Of a stretch of DNA of 64,000 nucleotides, positions 1 through 13,600 are shown piece after piece. Made by a program: the position numbers and the translations under genes. Source of the stretch: Hyposmocoma kahamanoa (lineage: Eukaryota > Arthropoda > Insecta > Lepidoptera > Cosmopterigidae); assembly GCF_003589595.1 (NCBI RefSeq), contig NW_020653337.1, positions 1,742,136 to 1,806,135 of the forward strand, read 5' to 3'. Within the stretch, counting starts at the first letter, position 1, and every line of letters starts with the position of its first letter. Below the pieces are notes generated by a model. The model did not search any database. It was not told the DNA's origin and was given only the letters and a program-made list of their open reading frames with translations.

Positions 1-122
1 ATTCTTTTTTGTTGGAAAAAGGGTACTACAGAAGTGGTTCCCTTTAAGTTTGAAAAAAATATTCCAACTCTAAGGGTGGCAAACTAGGGGATGAATGACT
101 TTCGAGGTCGGTTTTTTTAGTA
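1..122 (+). repeat. Dispersed repeat D, 3' part
   Basis: This segment matches the second half of the copies at 25195-25490 and 54520-54720. Shared landmarks are a run like TTGGAAAAAGGGTAC, then AAATATTCC, GGGTGGCAAACTAGG and a terminal GGTCGGTTTTTT. It is cut by the window edge. The family is probably a non-autonomous transposon or a retrotransposon tail; no coding capacity is visible. Confidence 0.65.
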
Positions 123-798
123 CTTTGTACTGAGATTATTTGTTTTACTTTTAATTTTATTAAATTCTTTCTTTTTCTATTGTAACTATCCAATGTTATC
201 AAGTTTGTAAATACACTACTACAAAGTACTACTGTAATGTTTACACAATCCTACAAGATATATATATGTAAATCCCACTGTTCAAAAGTCTCCTCTGAGG
301 TCATTGCATTACAGTTTTTGATCTCAAAGGAGACCAGTGAACATATATTCATAATTATACCTCAATAATATTACAGTAAGTTGCAGTAAGTTTCCAGTTT
401 TTTTTAAAATAAATTTTATGTATAATTATAGAATGTAGAAGCATTTATTATTATTATTATAAGCGTGGCTTGAAGGCTCATGCCATAAAATCTGTCAGAG
501 CCAGGAAAGTCCTTCAGTTCTTCAATGCTGTGGGCCTTGGCTCTGCACTGTAATTAGTGGTGATCACAATAAATATTTGACCATTGACTCATCAGTCAAT
601 GGTCGCGCTGATCAAGGGATGCATAGGTCCTGAATGCAGCCACCCTAACAATAATACAGGCTGGCCTATTCAATGTCTGAACACCAGGTATACCAGAAAA
701 AAGCTAAAAACAGAAAACAAGCTACATCGTTTACCACTAATTACAACTTATTTTTTTGCTCCTGTCTTAACATCCCATTTTTCTTTTTTTTTTTGGAC

Positions 799-1070
799 AC
801 GCATTAGGGAAACCCTGTACCGCGGGTGCCATGGATACACATAGACAACCACAAATAACACCCAAACTCACGAGAGAAATAAATATAGGCAATACAAATA
901 TTTCTCCCAGCCCACTATATTTTTATTTTTTTATTAGCTACTGCCATTCTCTCAATATATCTCGCTTTTTATGTCGCTGTCACGCAAGTCGCGCCCTATC
1001 GTGCCAGCCCTACAGGATTCGAACCCGGTACCCATGGCGGACCAGCATAATAACCGTAAGGCCATGGGGG
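799..1070 (-). repeat. SINE A copy 1, interrupted
   Basis: The tail (AGGGAAACCCTG, GGTGCCATGGA) and body lie at 799-913, and a remnant of the tRNA-like head (GATTCGAACCCGGTACCC) at 1016-1070. About 100 bases between them are foreign to the family. Part of that insert, around 970-1015, recurs at 36846-36890. It is an old, diverged copy. Confidence 0.6.
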
Positions 1071-1491
1071 CACTTATGTTCACTTAGAGAAGTACAGATA
1101 CGTCTCATCTACGTCTTGGCAGAATTTATTGTGCCTGCTTTTACTTAGCTTAAACTTGTTCATATTCAAACCATTACCATGACAACCCTGGTTAGCTTTC
1201 CGAAGCTGTACCTGCATATTATCAGGTCTTCTGTGGTACAAAAACAATCTACAAATAGCAACTTTCATATCTTCCTGGGATCGTTTAAGTGTCTTCACAC
1301 TTTAATGTCAAGATAAACCAAATTATAACAATTTTATTGTACAATAAATATGATTAATTTTCTTCAATGCAATGAATTATATCAAAATGTATCTTATTAT
1401 ATTTGCACAGACTAATTTACAATTATTTAAAGTTAATATGAAATATTCTCATCATTTTCAAAATGGTTCATGATACCATTGTATAATACAG

Positions 1492-1642
1492 GAACCTCTC
1501 AAGAGAGGAAGCCCAAGAAAGGTTGAAAGACTCGGACACAAACAATGATCAAATACTGACATGGGCGGAGTATCTACAGGACACATTTGGTGTTGACACT
1601 GATGAAGAACTCAGCGCAGAGGACATGGGAGACAGTGGCATG
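1492..1642 (+). CDS. scf: scf exon with EF-hand 2 (first exon in window)
   Basis: The acceptor is ATACAG ending at 1491 and the donor is ATG|GTAAAT at 1643. The exon starts with the last base of a split codon and then reads 50 codons, beginning NLSREEAQERLKDSDTNND. The EF loop has Gln in place of Gly at position 6. The upstream intron phase is 2, so an earlier coding exon must exist left of the window. Confidence 0.88.
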
Positions 1643-4600
1643 GTAAATCTAAACTATGTACAGAGATTTATATATTAAAGATAAAGATGCTTGAACGGCT
1701 CGGGCCGTATTTCAAAATGCATGTGAAATTGCATGTCTACAATCACACTTGGAGTTATAATGTATACAGGGGTATTTTTAAAATAAAATATTAACAGCTT
1801 AGCAGGTCTGTATTACTAGCATTATAAACAACAACTTTTATTCCATTATTTTTAGGCTCAATTCATGTTGCGGCGGAACGGAATGGAAGTGAATTTTTGT
1901 AGCGATATTGTACAGAGCATAATTAACTTTATGGTCAAATGTGTAACGTAGAAACTAGATACGAGTCAAAGTCTTCCATGGAGTGTGCGAGAATTCCGCA
2001 GAAAATTTTGGCTCGTATCTAGTTTGTACACAATTAACCATAAAGTCCATTATGCTACGTACAATATCGTTACAAAAATTCGCTTCCATTCCGTTCCGCC
2101 GTAATATAAATTGAGCCTAAATAATTCATCAGATTTCATGTTCATACAAAAATAAAAATATTTAAATAGATCTAAACGGTGATAATTCTGCGTGGTAACA
2201 AAAGTAAATACTGTGTAAATACAAGTCCGATGCAAAATGCGGGAGCGGGGTGGGGAACATCGGAGAGACACTTACACATTTGAACTTACTACCAATTTCA
2301 GATGTAAAAAATGTCAAATAGTACAAAAAAGCTTTATTGCTTCGACCACATAGAGGCGACAGTGCGTCCGGGCGCGGGAAATACCTCGCCTTAAGTTTCT
2401 ATATGCGTTCGACCAAATTTTCTTTTGCGTTGCTTGCGTAACTCTAATAAAAGCAGGAAATTGTCTTGATCTTTATTCGGCTGCTTTTGATGTCATACTT
2501 GCCGCCTTCGTGTCCTGGTAAGCATTCGCTTTCGGATCCTTTTTCTTTTTTTCCCGCTGAAACGCGTTTGTGAGACTGATCTTTCGTAAATGAAATGAAA
2601 TGAAATCTTTTATTTCAGGCAATGAAATGCCCATAGACAAAGTGTTAGTAAACAACTAAAACTTAGACTATTGTTAGTACATACAGCACAAATTAACCTA
2701 ACCTTATTTTATATACAAAAGAACCGATTTGATTTGCCCAATCCAATACCATAGGATTGGGCAATCAAATCTGCCTGCAATCGTTTTCAGGATGCTGTTG
2801 GGACTCTTTCTGACACGAGTCAAGAGGGAGACGATCTTTTTCCTCATCAAAAAACTCATGAAACAAAAGTTGTTGTTAATGGTGTTGTTTTGGTAATATT
2901 GTATTGCGAGGTTGTTATTATTTTACAAATTATCGTGTATAGGATGTATATAGTACATTTCTGTTAGAATTAACATGTATCGTTGTCAATATTTATAAAG
3001 GGCAAGAAGAAAAGCGGTTTAAAAAATGTAAAACGAAAACTGACTGATGTAAGTTTATTTAACGTGTGAGGTCCTACTGCCGCGCGTAAGCAACATTATT
3101 CAAACAAGTGTAATTATTTGGGTGTGTTTTTATATTTGTTGAAAGGAATCGGACGTAAATTTAAAGAAGCTTGTTTTATCCATCCAATCCGAACTACCCA
3201 CCGACTATCCGACAAAAAAAAAAGTGGAATGAAACTCAATTGTACAGATAAATTAAGCTCTTTTAACTTGGTAGTGTGGTCACTGTGTTTGGTAATGCAA
3301 TTTTTTTTGTTATAAGCACATAACAAGCACAAACATTTTGAATGAGCACGAGCACTGTGAGAAAAACCACAAAACAAAATTTGTTTGCGATGCAGAAAAA
3401 ATGGCGGTTTTTTTGTAATTACAGTTTTTACACAAATTAATTTTTATTTTAAGTATATTACGTTTTGAGTTTCTTAATTATTTGTTACCATTTTAAGGTG
3501 ATGGTTCTATAGCTAATACTCAATAAATAAATACACGCAATGCACTTTTCTGCGAATTGTATAAAAAAAAACTGAACTTAATTTTTCTGCGCACGTCGTT
3601 CTGCGAAAAGATAGGCTGCTATACAAAAGGTGTCTGACGAAAATGTTCACAATGGATATTTGACATGCAATCCCAGGATATGATGTCCATTATTTCTTAA
3701 CCATTAAAAGCTGACGAAAAATTTCAGCGTTCAACGTGCTTCATGGTCCTTTGTAACTGAGTCAAAGAGCCATTTGATTATCATATTATTAAATTTGTAG
3801 CGTGTCAACCCCATCTAACGCGCCCTGATCGTACTCGTAAGCATCTACGACAACCCATCCCTTGGTGATATAATTAATTCGTTTTTTTAAATATAGATGG
3901 GGCCGCTCGCCATCGACCTAGTTTTGCCAAAATATTACCTTTTCCATGACTAAATATAGTAATAATCAAATGACTTAGGGACTCACCACATGTATTCACA
4001 CGGGATCGCAATAAGCCGGAATGAAAAATTCCGCTCGCCGACGCGAAACACACAACGTCATTCTCGCTTTTATTTTTTTATTACATGGACATATGGACAT
4101 GTCATATGACATATGTCATGGACATTTTTTTCTGACTGGCTTAATGCATTCCGTGTCGATTAGGGTGGTGGCTCCTTTAAGCACGATTACCGACCCTCAC
4201 CCCCGCGCGTAGTAAATGTTTGTTCCAGATAGGTAAGTTTTTAAGTGTACGCGTCTTTCTCCTATTTTAGTTCTTGTTTAAAGTATGTACTTTTACGTTT
4301 GTACGTTCTTTACCAACTTAATTTTATTTAGCATGGTTAATTTTACATACACTGTATTGTATGTCAAATAATTTTGTTTTTTATTTACAAAATCGATGAT
4401 GAGATTTCATTGCTCACTAAGACTAGTGGGATATTGAATTTCGGATTTGTTTGCTTAAATTGTAAGTGTACATATTTGACGTTATTTTTATCGATATATA
4501 GTTCGAGGACGAGTTAACGAGTAACTTCCCGCCAGATCACAAATTGGTGAGCTTAAAATATTGATTGTACCTATTATTTCCATCGTGTTCATAGGGTCAC

Positions 4601-7600
4601 TATTCTATCCATTAGGACTTTTTCTGGGATTTTTAATTTTAGTTACGGGATTCGGATTTTTAATTGTCACTTTTTTAAATTGAACACTGTCGTTCCTTTA
4701 TCTGACTTATTGCTGTAACTGGCATTTGGTGAATTTCTAGTAATATACGTTTTGTTTTTTTTTAATCGGTTCACAAAACTGGGTAAAAATAAGGTAAAAT
4801 TAAAGGTATTTGGTTAACACACGAGAACAATGTGCCCTACTAGATGTGAACACAACATTCCAATAAAAAAAATGGCACAAATATTAATTAAATGACAGTA
4901 ATTAAAAATTTGTATCTAATATTTTGAGAAAACATGTAACAAACCCTGTAGTGCAGTCAACACATATGGTTTAACACTACACATCATGACCTGGTTTCAA
5001 TTACTTAACAATGAGTGTATGAATATAAAAAAAATAGTAGTAGTTCGTAGTAGAATATATAAAAAGGTGCATGACGATTAGTGGAGAAAGTATGCTTATG
5101 AAAGCTGTGTAAAACCATAATACTTATAATAAAACAAATAGTATTAGTCCGTGCAAAAGCAGCGCGGCTTGTACGTGTACACAGTCGGCATAATCTCGAG
5201 GTACACTCGCGTTGCATAGCGCACGCACCATTCATCGTAGAATTGAAGTGTCACTCGAGTGTTTAAAAAATTATGTTAAGTAGTTGATGTATTTATGGCT
5301 ATTTGAACAAGACTCCCCAAATTCAGAATTATTCAGCATTTTATTTCTATTTAATAATTATACTACCATAATCGGTAATTATAAGGTATATATGGTATAT
5401 TATGTATTTAATATGGGTATACACCTGTCAGAATTATTATGTTATTACACATAGATAAACCTATCTTTTTCAGATCGATTGCAAACAAACTAACGATTCG
5501 ATCGTGACTATTGGGATTTGTAAAGAACCCGAAACTTTAATTTGTTTGAAAATACGAATGGAATCCATTTAGGTCCGAAAAAAAATTGTTTCATTTCCGA
5601 TATAAGAAAACATTTATAATTTTTGCATGGCATATTACAGGACACGCTGTAATTTCCGTAAATTACAAATATTTGTATTTTAAAATGTTCATAGAAAGTG
5701 AAATAGGTTCACGGAGGATGCCCGTGAGCTTTGCAGCCTATAGTACCTTTACTTCTACCTTCTTTTCTCGCGTATACTTTCTTCTCTTTCTGACAAACCC
5801 ACTGGTGGGTATATGCCACGATCTTGCGCTGGTGTCACCCAACTACAGCCTATAACGTCTACCTATCTCGTTGCAGGACGTGACACGGTTCTCTTACCAT
5901 TTCTTGGCCACTATTCGGTTGTCTCGTTATACCATCTCTCTTTACTACACCTCCCTATGCCAATTGCTCCATTTTAGCTCTATAATCTGATTGCCTATTT
6001 CTTGGATTGGCCTTGGAATCTGTTTGAGCCGGCCAAAAAAAGGTTTATGTAAAAAGACGTTGTGCGTTGTGTGCGACTTCAACTTTTTGTGACCGGCTTA
6101 ATGCTATTTCGTATAGATGAGTGTGATTTTTCCCTTAATTACGTTTTCTTCTTCGTCTTTTTTGTTAGTGCTATTTAAATCGAACTTCATTTATATTTAA
6201 ACAATCCAATAGAAAAATAATTGAAAATCCTTTTGTTTCAGCTAGGGAATGATAAAAAGGTATATTGTGTTACGTTTTTTAATTCTTTTCTGTCTTCTTT
6301 GCTGTGTTGTGGGGAGTAGTTGGTATGGTAGGTAGGTTGATATGGGTTGGTTGGTATGGTCGTATTTATAAAGAAGACGACAGACGAATTTTAGATCTGG
6401 CCCTATACTCTCGTTGTGCGTTCGTCATCCGTCCATAGCAATTACTGTCAAATAAGTAATACTCGACTAAATGAAAAGAGACATGATGCGAATGAAGCTT
6501 CATACTTCACATTGTGTTTTAACTTCCTCAAGTATTACTTATTTCACAGTAATTGTTGCGGACGGATGTCGATAGGAGAATGAGAGTAGACCCCAGCGGC
6601 AGCGTGCTGATTTTGACGTGCGTCTCGAAATCAGATGGGTTTCTGAGCGAGAAGATGCACCTGATTCCTACTATATCTGTCTAATTTGTGAGTTAAATCA
6701 ACTGTTGTTCCGATTTGAAATGTCAAAGTTTCCGATCGGCCAGTTGTGAATCGCAATTATGCATGTGCACCTCGACTCGGAAACGACGCAGTTTCCGATC
6801 GGGAGAGGCAATCAAAATCAAGCTGTTTGATAAATGGTGTACCCTCTATAAAAAACAGACGAATTTTTTTTTCATAAGGCAATCATCATACTTATTAACT
6901 GCATAATCGGCTTGAGCCGGCAACAAAAAGCTTTATATCCATACAATAACAATGAAAAAGACGTTGCGTGTAGTGCCTTTTTCGCTCTTATTACGTGAAT
7001 GTAAGCTTTTTGTTGGCTTAGTGCAGTTGCGACTACCTGGCAAAGAATTTCGACACTTTAAGGAAGAAAGGGCGTAAAAACCAAACTACAAAGTTTATAA
7101 AAAGAGTGAAAAACAAAAATTGATGAATATTATATATGGTTCATATTTTTACTATGTTTACGTAAAAGAACGATTTTTTAATTTAATAATAAAACTTTCA
7201 GTGGATAGATGGCCGGGGCATGAACATAACTATCGATAACATTTTAATAAAAAAGGCTATGCTAACCTAATGTTTTTTTTCCATATTTGTACTGTATCAA
7301 AGACGCGATGCTATTGGTCTTTATTTTGTCTTTGACAGTGTATATAGTGTTGGTGAATTACATGTCAGTGTGCTGGGCCTTTGTTCTCACTAGTTCCGGT
7401 GGAAGTAGTCCCGGCGGAACTAGTGAAACTTTTTTTTCTCATTTGGGAGTATGTGTGAGAGGACTGTTTACTGAAAAGCCTAATTGTTTGATCTGTCGCC
7501 TCTCAAGTAGAGGCCGTGGGGTCAAATCCGAGCTCTTATCTCCGAGTTTCTCAGAACTTTGCGGTCAAGGAAAACATCGTGATGAAACCTGCACGTCGAA

Positions 7601-10600
7601 GAAGGTTCATAACCCTCGGAAAACATATAAAGTCCTCCAAACCATTGGGCCACTGTGTCAGACTATGGCCTTAAACCCTCGCCTGAGAGGAGACCCATAT
7701 CCAGCAATGCGACTTATGAATGGGTTGATCATGTGTGATGTGTAATAGTAATACGTACTGCTCCTTGTGTAATTCCAATACTAATGTCAGACATAATTAA
7801 TTAATTATTTTTTTAATTAGCTAAGAACTTTTATCATTTCTACAACATTGTTTAGTCCTTTTACTTTAGTAGCAGTCATTGTAAAAGACTTGATCCAATG
7901 AAGTACTGCGTACTGTAAGTATTTACGGTCTCCGTCAGGATGGCGCCTAAAAAAGTATTATTAGCAATCACACGGAGAAGATAAACTGTCTTTTTTAAAA
8001 GATAACTTTTGTTAAGGCGTTTTAATATTTTTTTAAAATAACTGTACAGCCTACGACCGACAATGCGCTCCATCAGCACTTTACTCAAGCAAATAAATCT
8101 ACTTATCAATTATTAAACTATCATTTTATAAGATTACGGATACATCGTACAATAACTTTTTATAGAAGCTTTATAGTAAATAGTTATACAAAAAAAAGAA
8201 AATTTTATACAGCTAGAACCATGAAAAACGTAAAGTAGTCAGCCAAGCTGACGGCAGAATATTTGGCCACTTTATTTCTTTAATATTTCAGTTTAGCGCC
8301 AAGGTAGAAAATATGTCAATGAAAGTATTAAATAGTAGAAAATATGTAGTAAATAATGAGCACAATTTGATTCGTATATATCGTTTGGTCCAGCCATCCT
8401 AACGGACACTATTTCTGCTGTCAAGCAGTAGTGTAAACATTACTGCATTTTGGTTTTGAAGGGCTTGACTAAACTTGTTAACTTTACTTTTCAGGGTGAC
8501 GGACGCAGTGCCTCTTAGGTCTTTGCGATTTAAAGCTGTCAGTGGCACTGTTATGAATAGCCGTGTCGCTTACGACCAGTCACACGACTTGTTCGTCTCG
8601 TCACTTGATAACAAAAAAAAATGTTTTTACGTCCTTTCTTCCTGATATATCAATTTAGTCGTATTTAACTGGCGTCACATACATTCGTATTAAATGTATA
8701 CTTTGCCACTTAATTATTGAGACGGCGATATCATAATACTTGGAAATAACGTACAGAAGTTCGTATTCTGTCGTCAGTCGTGCTCCTAATGGACTTTAGT
8801 GTGTTCCTTAAGAGTGAGGCCAGACGAACGTAATTTTGTGAGTCGTGAGTTGCGTTATATATAATAATATAATATGCGCTGCATTCGGTTTCATATAAAA
8901 GTCCGGTTCATGCCACACGACCACGCAAAATAATAATAATAACGCACACACTCAACATAGCCCCGCACTAGGGAAACCCTGTGTCGCGGCTGCGATTGAC
9001 GACCACAAATTATACCCAAACTCACAAGAGAAATAAATGTAGGTCATACAAATATTTCTCCCGGCCCGGGAATTGAACCTGGGACCTCTGCGTGACAGTC
9101 AACGGCCACGGTGAGTCGATAGATTACTCATAACTGCCTATGAGTAATCTATCGACTCACGCGCGTAATTACGACTGAATTTCGGTCGCATGACTACAGC
9201 ACCTCCATTACACTATATGACTTAAGCACCCTGTACAAACGCTTAAAAGCAACTGAATGAAATACGTTCGCCTAGCGCCCCAACCGAATTACAAAATTGC
9301 GCTCGTCTGGCCTCAGCCTAACGTGCTTTTATAATTATTTCTTGTCTAAGTAGTGGGGGCATTTCTTGGCCAACATACATACTAACACGCTTATCTCTTA
9401 CTGGAATTGATAAAAACCAAGAACCTCAACTTATTGTTCTCCTGACAAACCTCTTTCCCCAATCCTCCTTGTCCTCTTTCTCCGCTTTCTTTCACATACA
9501 TAATTATGCCTTTATATAATAATGCAGTATTTCAGAATAACCACGATTTTCAATTGAGCATACAGCGATCAGCTAACCATTATATTTTATTATGAAGAAG
9601 ATCTTTTAACGCCAAAAATGTTTTAGGAAGATGGGTGATTTATTCACGATAAAGTTTCGCTCGCTCTGATTATCTGTGCTTAATTTAAATTCAGTGACAC
9701 TGCGTTATTTAAAGGCACCGATATAAAAATGAAACAACTTGAGAGGATAGCCAGCCCTACTGAACTGCGCGACCCTGTTAGTCATGTCGATTTTGATATA
9801 CATTGAAATAATGTACGAAATATGTAGATGTAAGTTGTTAACATAAGGAATTTATTACTGCTACCAGTAGCTCACTAGAGATGTTGCTTTAATAATTGTA
9901 ATTAAATTTAATGAATGTCAGGATGTTTCAATTATTTTTTGTGAAATCACTGCACTAGATTGTTGTAACTATTAATACAAAGATCGAACAATTAGAAAAC
10001 TTCCTTCTATCGGCTGGATTCAAATCAACGTCTTCTAACAAACCGTAGCAGACGCTAAGCCAACTAAGCTGTAGAGAAATCGTTAAGAAATAGATTTCTC
10101 GCAGATGGCGCTACGGCAGAAGAGTCATTAAAAACCAAAACAAATATCTGCTACAAGCACATAGAAATTCGTAAGGTCGGCTCGTTCGTTCCGTGGTTTA
10201 ATTGGTGAAACATCCTAGCATTCAATAAACTTAATTACAATTATTAAAGCGACATTTCTAGTCAGCTGCTGGTAGCTGTAAAAGTACCTGGCTGAGTTAA
10301 GCAATAGATATCTTACAGAATTTATTACTTTGACTAGGTTCAAAATTATATATAATATAGAAAACATTATACATTGTCTTGAATCTTTTTGAGTCGCAAA
10401 TCACAAGTTTTTGAATTCATATCGAATAAGGTTACCTATCAGTAGTCCGAAATGACATTTTCCAGAAATAACGTTTGGTCGAAATTTCACAACCTCGAAA
10501 GTCATTTTGAGAGGAAAATGTTTTTTCTTTTAAACCGAACTTAACCTAACCTAATCGTATCTTTACGATAAACATTTAACATATCCTGAAAGAACAACTG

Positions 10601-13600
10601 TTTTGTTATAATTCGGTTTTCGGTGTAATGGAAATTCGAACAAACGTTATTTCGAACAAAAATCTTTCGACTTTGTGATAGGTTACCATCGAATAATTTA
10701 ACTGTATATTTATTAGAAATTGATTTCTCGATCAGTATAATAGATATAGTTAAAAGACGTTTGCAAGAAGTGCGAGCGCCAGACTATCCTCTTTGCGGTC
10801 ATTTCCGTTCCATAGCCTCAGAAAAGTCCTATTCTTAGCTCTGAAATATATTTGTGTTAAATGTAGAATCTGCGCTAAGTAAGATCAAAAGCTCACAGGT
10901 AGGTGCATATGTGTATATTGATTTTAGTTTAACTTTAAAAATTACATAAAAATACAGAAATTTAGCTGCCACTTGTAAATCTGTAAGTACTTGTGGATTG
11001 TTTGTTTTTTTTGTAGTTAATGTTTGGAAGTACACTGAAAGCAAGCCACACAGTTTACATTGTCCTACCTTTCGAGATATTAATTAAAATGTATTATATT
11101 TCTCCATATTAAAAAAATCAAAATATTTTTTTTCTTGTAAACAATAAACATTTTCGAGAAATTACAAGAACAAAAATTGTCAGAAATGTTACATTTGTCC
11201 TATAAAAAGAAACTGGATCGGTATTCCACAAATTATGCATACGATTACGAATTATCAGCTTGGGCCTACTGTGGGACGATATTTTTAACTGGTAATCTAG
11301 ATTAACGCATGAGGTACTGTGGGGCTTCCATATAAAACTTAATTTAATAAGAGTAGCGGTTATTTAATGCAAATGTAGATAAACTTAACCACATTTGTTA
11401 TACTAATTGTGTACTCGAGAAAATATGGTGCATATTCAAAAGTTTAACAGCAAATTGTGCGCGGCTAACATCAAACAAAACAAAGAAATACTAAAGGAAG
11501 ACACACGAAAACGTCTAAGGCGAGTAAAAGCGAAATACCTATTTGTTTTGTTTCGATAATCGATTCCACCATTGCACGATCCGCTAAAGAGCCCATCCCC
11601 ACATCCTTGATTCGTGCATTCTGCAAACGTCACGTTCTTTCCTTCTTCGAACCCGCAGGATGTGGAATGGGCTCTCTCCTGAAGTGTTTCCTTTGCGTTA
11701 AGACAATTAGGTTCTTCTTGGCAAGTAAGGGTGTCACTACACTTATTAATGCGGAATTGGCTTGAACCTAAATATTTTTTGACCGGCTTAATGTGATTCA
11801 GTGTGGTGAGACCCTAACCAGGGCTCTCAATATTTTGCAACTCATAATACACAATTCCTCTGGTGCTGCAAACGTCAATAGTCTCGTCTGCTCGTTTGCC
11901 GCCTACATTACAGTAAAAAAAATATATACAGGGTGGAAAAAAAAACTGCGACATGAAGGGGAATTAAAATGTTTGAGATAGCTTATTTTACTTAAAGCAA
12001 ACATTATTTTATTTTTCTTAATATTAATTTATTCACCGAATTTTTTAAAAGCTTGCCTGAATCGGGCTTCGAACCAACTAAAAATGCAAAAAAATTAACT
12101 TAAGTTTTATTGTAAATGGATATAAGAAAGAAAGAAATCATTTATTCCTTGAAACACAGTGCACATGCATTTTATAATAATAATAATAATTCTGATAATA
12201 ATAGTAATAATAACCTAAGGATTAACTAAATACATATAATATATAGAGTACAAAGCGTGTGTGCTGTGCTGCCAAGGAAACCGTGACCCACTCAGCTTGT
12301 TGTCGTCTCACATTCAAGTGCTACGACGCTGATTTTCAGCGGATCCGGCAGCAGAACACACGTGACACGGAACATAGTAGGCGACACTAAAGACATTGGA
12401 TGACACAAGCCCATAATTATATTAATCTAAACACAAAACATGAACAGTCTATTCCATTAAGATACAATTAACGTAGTTACCATTTAATAAGTACTATGTC
12501 ATGAGCAACAGATTACAATACAATTGAATGGAAATTAATATGATAAAATTGGAAAGTTATAAAATAGGGTATCAATATAAAATATAAACAAATATCGAAA
12601 ACACATTTCAACAAAATATTTACTTCACTAATTACTCCCTCAAGGTCACGTAGTGGACGGAGTTTGTCAAAAAAACGACACGCTTGATACCTTTAAAAAA
12701 GAGCAACGTCGCCGTAGATTTATTTTTGTGGATTGGATCGATAATAAGGATAAAATCGCTCCAATGTGTCGTACAATTCCTATAAGTTCCTTTAAGTAAA
12801 ATTAGCTATCTTAAGCATTTAAGACCACCTTCATTTCCCATTGATTTTTTCCGCCCTGTATATCGTATGTAAACGATATACAGTAAATGTATATATATAT
12901 AAAGTAACTGTTTTTCAGTTGGTGCGAGAAGAACGAGCCATGTGGAATATGGCTGACAAGAATCAGGATGGGGCACTCGACTTCCAGGAGTTTGAGGTTT
13001 TTTTTCTTTTCATTTTTGTTGATATCATATACACACAAGACCACTTAATATTTCATTGTAAGTGTCGGTTAAGGCGAGGTTTTTTAATGTGAGCCTAGAT
13101 TTTAGGAGGTGAGGTGGCTGTCACCACTCGCGTCGCGCCATCCGCGCACTTAAAATAAATGTGAATAAAATAAGAACAGGTGGAGGAAATTTCACAAAGA
13201 TCCGACATCAACAAGCGCCCGATGGCGACTAACGGGGCAGCGGGCGGCACGGCTTGTTGTTAAACCGCTAGGCAATTTACAAATTTTGAGATAAATGTGA
13301 ATTACATAACTATAGAGCTTCAGTTGAAAACCAAAACTTAGCAGGTTCTCTGCAGTATCTAAATATCTCCATAAAAAAAAGTTATACTGTATATAAGGTA
13401 GATATTTTATACTTAAATACTTCGTTTTAGAGTTTTATTTTAGCGTGTTTTCCGGATTTTATATGATCGAATGAAGTACATCCTATCGAGGATCGATTAT
13501 ATAACCAGAAATAAAGACGAAATAAGGGTTATATACACCTGGTAACTCATCAGTGAAACATCACTTATACATATCAACTCTCGCTTGCACTGAAATATAG

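Larger units (their letters stand above)
1643..12918 (+). other. scf: scf intron (11.3 kb), repeat-rich
   Basis: No second gene was found inside. It holds a fold-back MITE (1855-2117), members of a GCCGGC-ended MITE family, a second MITE (6405-6588), a retrotransposon tail (7485-7745), repeat B (8408-8608), SINE A (8930-9112) with a perfect hairpin, and repeat C (9895-10300). Short AAT-rich tails occur near 12175-12215. The stretches 2122-4010, 4161-6020, 7030-7480 and 10301-12900 show only AT-rich sequence and short diverged repeat pieces, for example a tRNA-like scrap near 12050-12080. Confidence 0.7.

Noticed and set aside
7287..7745. 152-codon open frame, the longest in the window
   Set aside because: It runs through a common retrotransposon-like tail (7485-7745). 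Its protein has no recognisable domain and its codon content reflects the repeat.
13041..13092. Extension of the scf EF-hand 3 exon beyond 12996
   Set aside because: Reading past the GT gives FFLFIFVDIIYTQ and a stop, unlike any CREC protein, and loses the join to the next EF-hand.
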